Below, one piece after another: positions 1 to 4,703 of a DNA stretch of 6,431 bases (its first letter is position 1; the number at the start of each line of letters is the position of its first letter). Under the pieces are notes generated by a model. That model saw only the letters and a list, made by a program, of their open reading frames with translations, was not told the DNA's origin and made no database searches. A program made the position numbers and the translations under genes. This DNA is from Candidatus Acidiferrales bacterium (lineage in GTDB: Bacteria; Acidobacteriota; Terriglobia; Acidiferrales; UBA7541): the NCBI GenBank assembly GCA_955651735.1, contig CATPAM010000114.1:1-6431 (forward strand). Reading direction: 5' to 3'.

Positions 1-1
1 G

Positions 2-130
2 CCAAATCAGCGCATCGAGCCGCTCGCCAGCATCACGCTGCGGCCGAAAAATGGCATTCGCGTCGAACTAGAAGAGCGAGCCACCGCGCGTGTGGCCCCA
101 AGCGCACCGACAAACGCGGCGTCCGCGTAA
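2..130 (+). CDS. C-terminal end of an unrecognised protein (partial)
   Basis: The second forward frame is open from the window edge to a TAA at 128-130 and gives the last 42 residues of a protein. The tail includes the stretch ITLRPKNGIRVELEERA, which has the alternating hydrophobic and charged pattern of beta strands, and ends in an Ala/Pro/Ser-rich run (APSAPTNAASA). The other two forward frames are less protein-like: one hits a TAG within about 70 bases and the other is rich in Arg, His and Ser. The gene stops 33 bases before the marC-family start and lies on the same strand, so the two could be co-transcribed. I do not recognise the family from this tail. The minus-strand ORF over the same bases runs on into marC and looks like its antisense shadow. 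Confidence 0.45.
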   Translation, partial: PNQRIEPLASITLRPKNGIRVELEERATARVAPSAPTNAASA

Positions 131-153
131 AAATCTCGGCACAGCACAAAAGC

Positions 154-160
154 AGGAGGA
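154..160 (+). promoter_or_regulatory. Ribosome-binding site for the marC-family gene
   Basis: AGGAGGA is a near-perfect Shine-Dalgarno sequence. It ends only 3 bases before the TTG at 164, which is tight spacing. It is the only strong site near the 5' end of the open frame. The next in-frame TTG/GTG codons (191-196) are about 30 bases further on and would remove the start of the first membrane helix, so this site supports TTG as the start. Confidence 0.6.
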
Positions 161-163
161 GAC

Positions 164-817
164 TTGCTCGAGGCGATCAAAACCACAATCTTGGTGGTCA
201 GCGCGCTGTTCCCCATCGTGAACCCGCTGGGGGGCAGCCCGATATTTTTGGCGCTGACGCGGGAGTATACGGGGCAGGCGCGATGGATGCTGGCCCAGCA
301 GATTGCGGTGAACAGTTTTATTTTGCTGATTGCGTCGTTCTTGACGGGGACACACGTGCTGGCGTTTTTCGGAATTTCATTGCCGGTGGTGCAAGTGGGC
401 GGCGGGTTGATCGTAATTTCGACGGGTTGGTCGTTGCTCAAGCAGAAAGAGGAGGATGACCGCGCAAGAACGCACGGGGAAATGGATTCGCAGGATATTT
501 TTCGGCACGCGTTTTATCCGATGACCCTGCCACTGACAGTGGGGCCGGGATCGATTTCGGTGGCCATCACACTGGGAGCCAACGCGGCGCGTAACTTGCC
601 GCAGAATTTGCTGACGATCGTGGGCGCCCTGATCGGATCGGCCTTGATCGCGGTGAGCGTATTTCTCTGCTACGGATTCGCGGACCGTCTGGCACGCTTG
701 CTGGGCGCGACGGGGATGAGCGTGATCATGCGGCTGTCGTCGTTTTTGCTGGTGTGCATTGGCGTGCAAATTTTTTGGAATGGAGCGAGTGTGTTGTTGG
801 GATCGCTGGCGAAGTGA
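164..817 (+). CDS. MarC family integral membrane protein
   Basis: This is a 217-residue inner-membrane protein of the MarC (UPF0056) family, about the usual length. The family was once linked to multiple antibiotic resistance, but its transport function is unproven, so no substrate can be named. The sequence shows six hydrophobic segments, roughly at residues 6-28, 46-66, 70-90, 117-140, 147-170 and 188-210. The family hallmark NPLGG lies in the first segment (ALFPIVNPLGGSPIFLALT), and the second conserved loop FYPMTLPLTVGPGSIS opens the second half, consistent with the two-repeat topology. A charged loop (KQKEEDDRARTHGEMD, about residues 93-108) separates the halves. Translation starts at TTG with a strong but closely spaced ribosome-binding site. 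The gene follows another gene's tail by 33 bases. No terminator hairpin is visible after the stop. The family call is secure; the physiological role is unknown. Confidence 0.93.
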   Translation: MLEAIKTTILVVSALFPIVNPLGGSPIFLALTREYTGQARWMLAQQIAVNSFILLIASFLTGTHVLAFFGISLPVVQVGGGLIVISTGWSLLKQKEEDDRARTHGEMDSQDIFRHAFYPMTLPLTVGPGSISVAITLGANAARNLPQNLLTIVGALIGSALIAVSVFLCYGFADRLARLLGATGMSVIMRLSSFLLVCIGVQIFWNGASVLLGSLAK

Positions 818-893
818 AGGGCGATGGAGAGGTATTTCGTGCGCGGTCCGGCTGAGGTATGGTGAGCGAAGAACGGGGGCAATCGTAGGAGCT

Positions 894-913
894 CAGGCTG
901 AAGCCTGTGCTAC
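894..913 (+). repeat. TGAA-loop hairpin repeat, copy 1
   Basis: CAGGC (894-898) and GCCTG (903-907) form a perfect 5-bp stem around a TGAA loop, followed by TGCTAC (908-913). It lies directly upstream of the propeller gene's ribosome-binding site, GGAGG at 916-920, so it could form in the 5' leader of that mRNA. Related hairpins occur at 1026-1044, 2934-2953 and 3767-3785. It resembles a dispersed REP-like intergenic element; no named family was assigned. Confidence 0.5.
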
Positions 914-925
914 TTGGAGGTTGAA

Positions 926-1999
926 ATGAGCAAGCGTGCGATGGCGGTTGTTGTTGGATTGACTTTGGGTTTTGGGATTTTGTTGGCTCGCGGTGCGACC
1001 AGAGACCGGCCTGCCAGCGCAGGCTGGCTGAAGCCCGCCCCTACAGCGCCTTCTGCGGCAGCGGGCGCGGTCGGCGAATTGAAAGTCACGATCAAGGAGT
1101 GGGATGTGCCTACCAAGGGCGCGCATCCGCATGATCCGGCGATGGCGCCGGACGGTTCCTTATGGTTTACCGAGCAGTTGCAGAACAAACTGGGGCGATT
1201 GGATCCAGCGACCGGCACTTTCAAGGAGTACGTGCTGAAGATTGAGGATTCGGGCCCGCATGGGTTGGTGGCGGACGCCAACGGAAACATCTGGTTCACG
1301 GGAAATGGGAAGGGATACATCGGGAAGCTCGATCCGAAGAGCGGCGACGTAACGGCATATCAAATGCCGGATGCAAAGGCGGAAGATCCGCACACGGCGG
1401 TGTTCGATGCGCGTGGGATTTTGTGGTTTACAGTGCAGGTGGGAAACATGGTTGGATGGCTCGATCCGAATACCGGCAAAGTGGAATTGAAGACCGTGCA
1501 GGGACAGCGCGCGCTTCCCTACGGCATCGCCATCAACAGCAAAGGCGTTCCGTTTTTCTGTGAATTTGGCACTAACAAAATGGCCAAAATCGATCCGCAG
1601 ACCATGGCCATTACGGAATTCAAGCTGCCGGAAGGCGCGCGCCCGCGACGCATGGCCATCGATGCGGAAGACAAAATTTATTTCACGGACTACGAAGGCG
1701 GAAATTTGGGACGGCTCGATCCTGCCACTAGCGCGGTAAAGATGTGGCCATCGCCTGGAGGCGCAAAATCCGCGCCGTATGGAATTACCATCACGCCGGA
1801 CGGAGCGGTGTGGTTCAGCGAATCTGGCATGAAGCCGAACACCATGGTGCGCTTTGATCCCAAGACGGAGCAGTTTGCGCGCACAACGATTCCCTCCGGC
1901 GGAGGAACAGTGCGCAACATGGTGGCGACCCCGGATGGCCGCGTGTACATCGCGTGCAGTGGCGTGAACAAGGTTGGCGTCGTTCAACCCTCGCGATAA
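926..1999 (+). CDS. Secreted seven-bladed beta-propeller, virginiamycin B lyase (Vgb)-like
   Basis: This is a 357-residue exported protein with an N-terminal signal sequence (MSKRAMAVVVGLTLGFGILLARG), a short Ala/Pro-rich spacer, and seven propeller repeats from about residue 53. The repeats carry the Vgb/NHL pattern [LIV]WFT...LG.LDP.TG near residues 79, 122, 166, 209, 251, 295 and 340. The family includes streptogramin lyases and many environmental propellers of unknown role. Vgb as I remember it needs histidines and glutamates in its later blades; here the equivalent turns read RPRRMAI, APYGITI and TVRNMVA, so antibiotic lyase activity is doubtful. An extended frame opens at TTG 914, but ATG 926 is preferred because GGAGG (916-920) sits 5 bases before it. 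Residues 28-40 (RPASAGWLKPAPT) are encoded by a copy of a hairpin repeat. The gene converges with the lipoprotein gene, 36 bases apart. It is more likely a periplasmic binding or structural propeller than a resistance gene. Confidence 0.88.
   Translation: MSKRAMAVVVGLTLGFGILLARGATRDRPASAGWLKPAPTAPSAAAGAVGELKVTIKEWDVPTKGAHPHDPAMAPDGSLWFTEQLQNKLGRLDPATGTFKEYVLKIEDSGPHGLVADANGNIWFTGNGKGYIGKLDPKSGDVTAYQMPDAKAEDPHTAVFDARGILWFTVQVGNMVGWLDPNTGKVELKTVQGQRALPYGIAINSKGVPFFCEFGTNKMAKIDPQTMAITEFKLPEGARPRRMAIDAEDKIYFTDYEGGNLGRLDPATSAVKMWPSPGGAKSAPYGITITPDGAVWFSESGMKPNTMVRFDPKTEQFARTTIPSGGGTVRNMVATPDGRVYIACSGVNKVGVVQPSR
1009..1044 (+). repeat. Hairpin repeat inside the propeller gene, copy 2
   Basis: Two adjacent hairpins lie in the coding sequence. 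GCCTGC (1009-1014) pairs with GCAGGC (1019-1024) around a CAGC loop. Then GGC (1026-1028) pairs with GCC (1033-1035) around TGAA, followed by CGCCCCTAC. The second part matches the intergenic copy at 894-913 in loop and CTAC tail. It is read in frame as ASAGWLKPAPT between the signal peptide and the first blade, which suggests a dispersed repeat that landed in a tolerant linker. Confidence 0.5.
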
Positions 2000-2035
2000 G
2001 CCAAAGAATTGACAGGTCATCAAGGATAAACGAAA

Positions 2036-2794
2036 TCAATCCCACTGGAGTTGCGGCGATCCGTATTGCTGCAAATACTGGAAGGTGACGGCGACGTAGG
2101 CCGGGCTGGCGCAAAACAGAATTCCCTTCCCCACGGGGCTTTTTTCGGCAAGGTGGAGCGTGTGGCAGGTCACCTCGGGATTGGCTGGGGTGCGCAAAGA
2201 GCCGTGGCTGATGCGGAGGATCGCTTGCGGTGAAACCTGGAAATGCATGGCTTTTCCTTTTGGGAGATCGAATTGAATCGAATCTTTTCCAAGGGTCATC
2301 GCTTGCAGCTTTCCCGGGCCAAGCACCTCTATTTGAATGGGCTGCGACAGGTCGAGCGGAGGAGCGTCCGCAAGCCGGCTGTGGAGTTCGATCCACAGAG
2401 ATTTGTCTTCGTTGAATACTTCTTTCTTTCGCACATTTCCATTCTCGTCAAAACTGACCAGCAAGTTGTGGATGTGCCAGATGCGCTTGGCGTCACCCGC
2501 AGCATAGTTGTTGCCGGCTATAAACCACCAATAGCCCCACTTGGACTCGCTCCAACGTCCCCAGAAGAGACGCGGATTGGAATACGAAGTATCAACGGAG
2601 CTCAGCCGGCTGACGACTTCGTCGCGCTGGGTTCCGGGTGCGTCGAGAAATGCTAAATCGAGCTGCTTGGTCTGCAGCGCTTCGCCCGCAGGCCCTTTCG
2701 CGCGCATCGGAAGCCGGGTGGCTCCTGCGCAGCCAGAGAGGATGGCGGCCGAAAGGGCCAGGGTTGAGACTGCCAAACGGTAAGAATTCTTCAT
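2036..2794 (-). CDS. Hypothetical lipoprotein
   Basis: This encodes a 252-residue predicted lipoprotein. The N terminus MKNSYRLAVSTLALSAAILSGCAG is a lipoprotein signal with a lipobox LSGC and acceptor Cys22. A longer frame opens upstream at 2878, but the start at 2794 is preferred: it puts the signal peptide at the N terminus and has GAGG 6 bases upstream on the minus strand. After a short linker, residues 45-128 (LDLAFLDAPGTQRDEVVSRL, then an aromatic WGRWSESKWGYWWFI stretch and LLVSFDENGNVRKKEVF) resemble the small BamE/SmpA-like fold in which a G-T-..-EV..RL helix is followed by beta strands. This is inference from pattern, not a firm assignment. The rest looks beta-rich and has Cys210 and Cys228, which could pair. 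Its 3' end faces the propeller gene. No function can be given beyond an envelope-anchored protein. Confidence 0.85.
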   Translation of the reverse strand: MKNSYRLAVSTLALSAAILSGCAGATRLPMRAKGPAGEALQTKQLDLAFLDAPGTQRDEVVSRLSSVDTSYSNPRLFWGRWSESKWGYWWFIAGNNYAAGDAKRIWHIHNLLVSFDENGNVRKKEVFNEDKSLWIELHSRLADAPPLDLSQPIQIEVLGPGKLQAMTLGKDSIQFDLPKGKAMHFQVSPQAILRISHGSLRTPANPEVTCHTLHLAEKSPVGKGILFCASPAYVAVTFQYLQQYGSPQLQWD

Positions 2795-2860
2795 GTTGCG
2801 CCTCGCTGGGTGAGGATGTGACTGCTTGGCGTAGGGTGCGCAGATCCCTCCTGATGCGCA

Positions 2861-2880
2861 AGCGACATGGAGCGACATGG
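2861..2880. repeat. Tandem 10-bp direct repeat
   Basis: Two perfect head-to-tail copies of AGCGACATGG lie about 70 bases upstream of the lipoprotein start. It is non-coding, and two copies could be slippage. No protein-binding role can be shown. Confidence 0.4.
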
Positions 2881-2933
2881 CCGGAATGACGCGGATTGCC
2901 GTGGTTTAGAGGGCGCGGAACGGTTCGAACGCT

Positions 2934-2953
2934 GGCCTGAAGGCCGCCGCTAC
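2934..2953 (+). repeat. TGAA-loop hairpin repeat, copy 3
   Basis: GGCC (2934-2937) and GGCC (2942-2945) form a 4-bp stem around TGAA (2938-2941), followed by GCCGCTAC. It abuts the stop codon of the thiG tail remnant, just as copy 4 abuts the stop codon of intact thiG, so the two were probably duplicated together. Confidence 0.5.
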
Positions 2954-3049
2954 GTTCTGACTACGCCGGAGAGAGGGCTGGAGGCGGCGGCGTAGAGGCG
3001 CTTGGGCATGCGGCCGGCGAGGTAGGCTTTGCAGCCAGCGAGCGTGGCG
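2950..3049 (-). pseudogene. Truncated duplicate of the thiG 3' end
   Basis: These 100 bases align without gaps to 3782-3881, the 3' end of intact thiG, with 9 mismatches. Homology continues about 19 bases past the stop codon, to 2931, at lower identity. Read in the thiG frame it encodes [18 protein letters not shown], then [14 protein letters not shown] and the same TAG stop. Of the eight codons that differ, six are silent (R, P, A, K, K, T) and two change the residue (R to C, A to L), both near the broken end. Upstream of 3049 the homology stops abruptly, and no start codon or ribosome-binding site continues the frame, so it cannot make ThiG. The silent bias suggests the sequence diverged while part of a working gene and was later cut off or displaced. 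Confidence 0.85.
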
Positions 3050-3166
3050 AAGAGTTAATAGCTCATAAAAAGAGTTCGAGTGCCGGCGATTGCTCGATTT
3101 GACACGCGCCTTGCGCAGCGCTCGTGACTTGTGCACCGCGGTAGATTACGCTGCGTGGAGTCTACT

Positions 3167-3171
3167 GGAGG
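3167..3171 (+). promoter_or_regulatory. Ribosome-binding site for the DUF2059 gene
   Basis: GGAGG lies 6 bases before ATG 3178, the ideal spacing. It fixes the start at the Met that begins the signal peptide. Confidence 0.7.
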
Positions 3172-3177
3172 CATACC

Positions 3178-3726
3178 ATGAAGCGTCTTGTGTTGATCAG
3201 TACGCTCTGTTTGGCGTTTCCGCTGCTAGGAACCGCGCAACAAACTGCCGCCGATGCTCCAGCATCGAAGGAAGACATTGAAAGGTACTTCCAGGTCATG
3301 CATCTGCAGGACACGATGAAGCAGATGATGGATGTAATGACCAAGCAAATGCACCAGATGGTGCACGCTCAGATTTCCAAGAGTGCCGCGAATCTCCCTC
3401 CAGATTTTGAGGCGCGCATGAATAAGATGGCGGACGAGGAGTTGAAGAACTTTCCGGTGGAAGAGATGCTGCAGGCCATGATCCCGGTTTACCAGAAGCA
3501 CTGGACCAGAGGGGACGTCGATGCGATGGTCGCTTTCTACTCAACGCCTACGGGGCAGAAAGTGTTGAGGGAACTTCCGGCCACGATGGCGGAAGGAATG
3601 CAGGCTATAACCCCCATCATGCAAAAGAGAATGAACGGAATGGAACGGGTGCAGCAAGAAGTCGCACAGATTGTGAAAGATTCGAGGATCAAAGCGGGCC
3701 AAAGCTCACAAGCCACACCTAACTAA
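3178..3726 (+). CDS. Secreted DUF2059 domain-containing protein, methionine-rich
   Basis: This encodes a 182-residue exported protein. MKRLVLISTLCLAFPLLGTA is a clear signal peptide, probably cleaved before QQ at residues 21-22. The mature part is mostly helical. Residues 95-141 carry the DUF2059 signature: a helix ending in MIPVYQKHW, then DVDAMVAFYSTPTGQKVL and RELPATMAEGM, matching the family's FY.[ST]P.G.K.....P pattern. The domain's function is unknown. Composition is unusual: 18 of 182 residues are Met, seven of them in residues 41-61 (M, H and Q alternating in the stretch HLQDTMKQMMDVMTKQMHQM), with His42, His59 and His63 close by. Metal binding or a hydrophobic helix surface are possible readings, neither proven. 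A good ribosome-binding site precedes it. The gene sits between two direct copies of the thiG 3' end, so it may be inserted cargo. No clear terminator hairpin follows, only an A-rich stretch (3727-3745). Confidence 0.82.
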   Translation: MKRLVLISTLCLAFPLLGTAQQTAADAPASKEDIERYFQVMHLQDTMKQMMDVMTKQMHQMVHAQISKSAANLPPDFEARMNKMADEELKNFPVEEMLQAMIPVYQKHWTRGDVDAMVAFYSTPTGQKVLRELPATMAEGMQAITPIMQKRMNGMERVQQEVAQIVKDSRIKAGQSSQATPN

Positions 3727-3766
3727 CGAAAACAAAAAAAGAAAAGCATCCGTAGGACAAAAGCCA

Positions 3767-3785
3767 GCCCGAAGGTCGCCGCTAC
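3767..3785 (+). repeat. CGAA-loop hairpin repeat, copy 4
   Basis: GCC (3767-3769) can pair with GGT (3774-3776, one G-U pair) around CGAA, followed by CGCCGCTAC. It is the weakest of the four related hairpins. Its CTAC tail overlaps the complement of the thiG stop codon (3782-3784). Confidence 0.35.
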
Positions 3786-4561
3786 GTTCGGACTACGCCG
3801 GAGAGGGGGCTGGAGGCCGCGGCGTAGAGGCGTTTGGGCATGCGGCCGGCGAGGTAGGCCTTGCGGCCAGCGGCGGTGGCGTCGCGCATGGCTTCGGCCA
3901 TGAGGACGGCGTCCTGGGCTTCGGCGATGGCGGTGTTCATCAGGATGGCGTCGGCGCCAAGCTCCATGGCTTCAGCGGCGTCGGAGGCCGTGCCGACTCC
4001 AGCATCGACGATTAGTGGGACCTCGGTGATGCGTTCGCGGAGGATGCGGAGGTTGGAAGCGTTCTGGATGCCGAGACCGGAGCCGATGGGCGCGGCCAGC
4101 GGCATGACGGCGGCGGCCCCGGCGTCGATGAGTTTGCGCGCGGCGATGAGATCGTCGTTGGTGTAGGGGAGGACTACGAAACCTTCCTTGACGAGCACGC
4201 GGGTGGCTTCGATGAGCTGCTCGGTGTCGGGGAACAGAGTTTGCTGGTCGCCGATGACTTCGAGCTTGACCCAGTTGGAAAGGCCGACTTCGCGAGCGAG
4301 TCGCGCGGTGCGAATGGCTTCGTCGGCGGTGTAGCAGCCTGCGGTGTTGGGAAGAATGAAGATTTTCTCGCGATCGATGAAGTCGAGGAGCGATTCCTTC
4401 GATCGATCGGTGAGATTGACGCGGCGGACGGCGACGGTGACCATGTCGGCGCCGGAGGCGGCGTGGGCGCGCGCCATTTCCTGGAAGCTGCGATATTTGC
4501 CGGTGCCTACGATGAGGCGGGATTGGAAGGCGCGGCCGGCGATTACGAGTAAGTCGGACAT
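3782..4561 (-). CDS. thiG: Thiazole synthase ThiG
   Basis: This encodes a 259-residue cytoplasmic enzyme that forms the thiazole phosphate half of thiamine from 1-deoxy-D-xylulose 5-phosphate, dehydroglycine and the thiocarboxylate of ThiS. Length and sequence fit the family over its whole extent: the N-terminal strand [17 protein letters not shown], the [11 protein letters not shown] loop (residues 71-82), the Schiff-base lysine Lys99 in [10 protein letters not shown], the LPYTNDD loop, [12 protein letters not shown], and the phosphate-binding [19 protein letters not shown] segment followed by MNTAIA. The start ATG has AGAGAGG (4568-4574) 6 bases upstream. Unlike in many genomes, no thiS, thiF, thiH, thiO or thiC is adjacent, so partners must lie elsewhere. 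I see no TPP-riboswitch core in the 142-base divergent intergenic region. The 3' end is duplicated at 2950-3049. Confidence 0.97.
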   Translation of the reverse strand: MSDLLVIAGRAFQSRLIVGTGKYRSFQEMARAHAASGADMVTVAVRRVNLTDRSKESLLDFIDREKIFILPNTAGCYTADEAIRTARLAREVGLSNWVKLEVIGDQQTLFPDTEQLIEATRVLVKEGFVVLPYTNDDLIAARKLIDAGAAAVMPLAAPIGSGLGIQNASNLRILRERITEVPLIVDAGVGTASDAAEAMELGADAILMNTAIAEAQDAVLMAEAMRDATAAGRKAYLAGRMPKRLYAAASSPLSGVVRT

Positions 4562-4567
4562 AGTGAA

Positions 4568-4574
4568 CCTCTCT
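4568..4574 (-). promoter_or_regulatory. Ribosome-binding site for thiG
   Basis: The minus strand reads AGAGAGG with 6 bases before the ATG. It supports initiation at 4561 rather than at a later Met. Confidence 0.6.
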
Positions 4575-4640
4575 ATGATTTTAGAACGGACAGTGGGATT
4601 TCAGGTAGTGCTCCGCATGCACGGTAGCTGCTATCCACCT

Positions 4641-4666
4641 GAATTCCCTTCGTGAATTCCCTTCGT
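4641..4666. repeat. Tandem 13-bp direct repeat next to the kinase promoter
   Basis: GAATTCCCTTCGT occurs twice, head to tail and perfectly. The last T of copy two is the first base of the TTGACT -35 box of the kinase promoter. The 13-bp period and position would suit an activator or repressor site, but slippage duplication explains it equally well. Confidence 0.55.
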
Positions 4667-4694
4667 TGACTTGCTTCTGACCGCGACCTAAGAT
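4666..4694 (+). promoter_or_regulatory. Sigma-70-type promoter for the kinase gene
   Basis: TTGACT (4666-4671) and TAAGAT (4689-4694) match the -35 and -10 consensus in five and four of six positions, with the optimal 17-base spacing. Transcription should begin about 6-8 bases after the -10 box, at about 4701-4702, only two or three bases from the kinase ATG at 4704. The resulting mRNA would be leaderless or nearly so. The -10 box also contains an in-frame TAA, which rules out an upstream start. Confidence 0.6.
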
Positions 4695-4703
4695 GTCCGC
4701 CAA

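Larger units (their letters stand above)
2795..3177. other. 383-base gene-poor interval between divergent genes
   Basis: This interval separates the lipoprotein start (minus strand) from the DUF2059 gene start (plus strand). It holds a tandem 10-mer (2861-2880), a TGAA-loop hairpin (2934-2945), a truncated thiG 3' end (2950-3049), and an AT-richer leader (3050-3100) with one TTGACA hexamer (3099-3104) that lacks a convincing -10 partner at normal spacing. Small open frames here read as Arg/Ser-rich low-complexity peptides without ribosome-binding sites, so none is called as a gene. Confidence 0.6.

Noticed and set aside
7..441. 144-residue minus-strand ORF opposite the start of the marC-family gene
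   Set aside because: It is antisense to a well-supported membrane protein, has no recognisable domain or ribosome-binding site, and is explained by GC-rich codon bias.
1160..2023. 287-residue minus-strand ORF opposite the propeller gene
   Set aside because: It is rich in Arg and His with no fold pattern and mirrors the repeats of the real gene on the other strand.
2846..2852. Strong AGGAGGG on the minus strand upstream of the lipoprotein gene
   Set aside because: No ATG, GTG or TTG follows at a usable distance, and the lipoprotein start at 2794 has its own site.
3099..3104. TTGACA hexamer upstream of the DUF2059 gene
   Set aside because: The sequence 16-18 bases downstream (around TCGTGA) is a poor -10, so no promoter is called.
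3758..3813. Possible terminator for thiG: CCAGCCC (3764-3770) pairs with GGGCTGG (3807-3813), followed on the minus strand by CTTTTG
   Set aside because: The loop is 36 bases long, includes the thiG stop codon, and has only four T residues after the stem. The pairing is not kept in the duplicated tail copy.
3793..3827. Perfect 8-bp inverted repeat CTACGCCG/CGGCGTAG, also present at 2961-2995
   Set aside because: Both arms lie in the thiG coding tail and encode conserved residues, so the pairing may be incidental and its conservation follows from the duplication.
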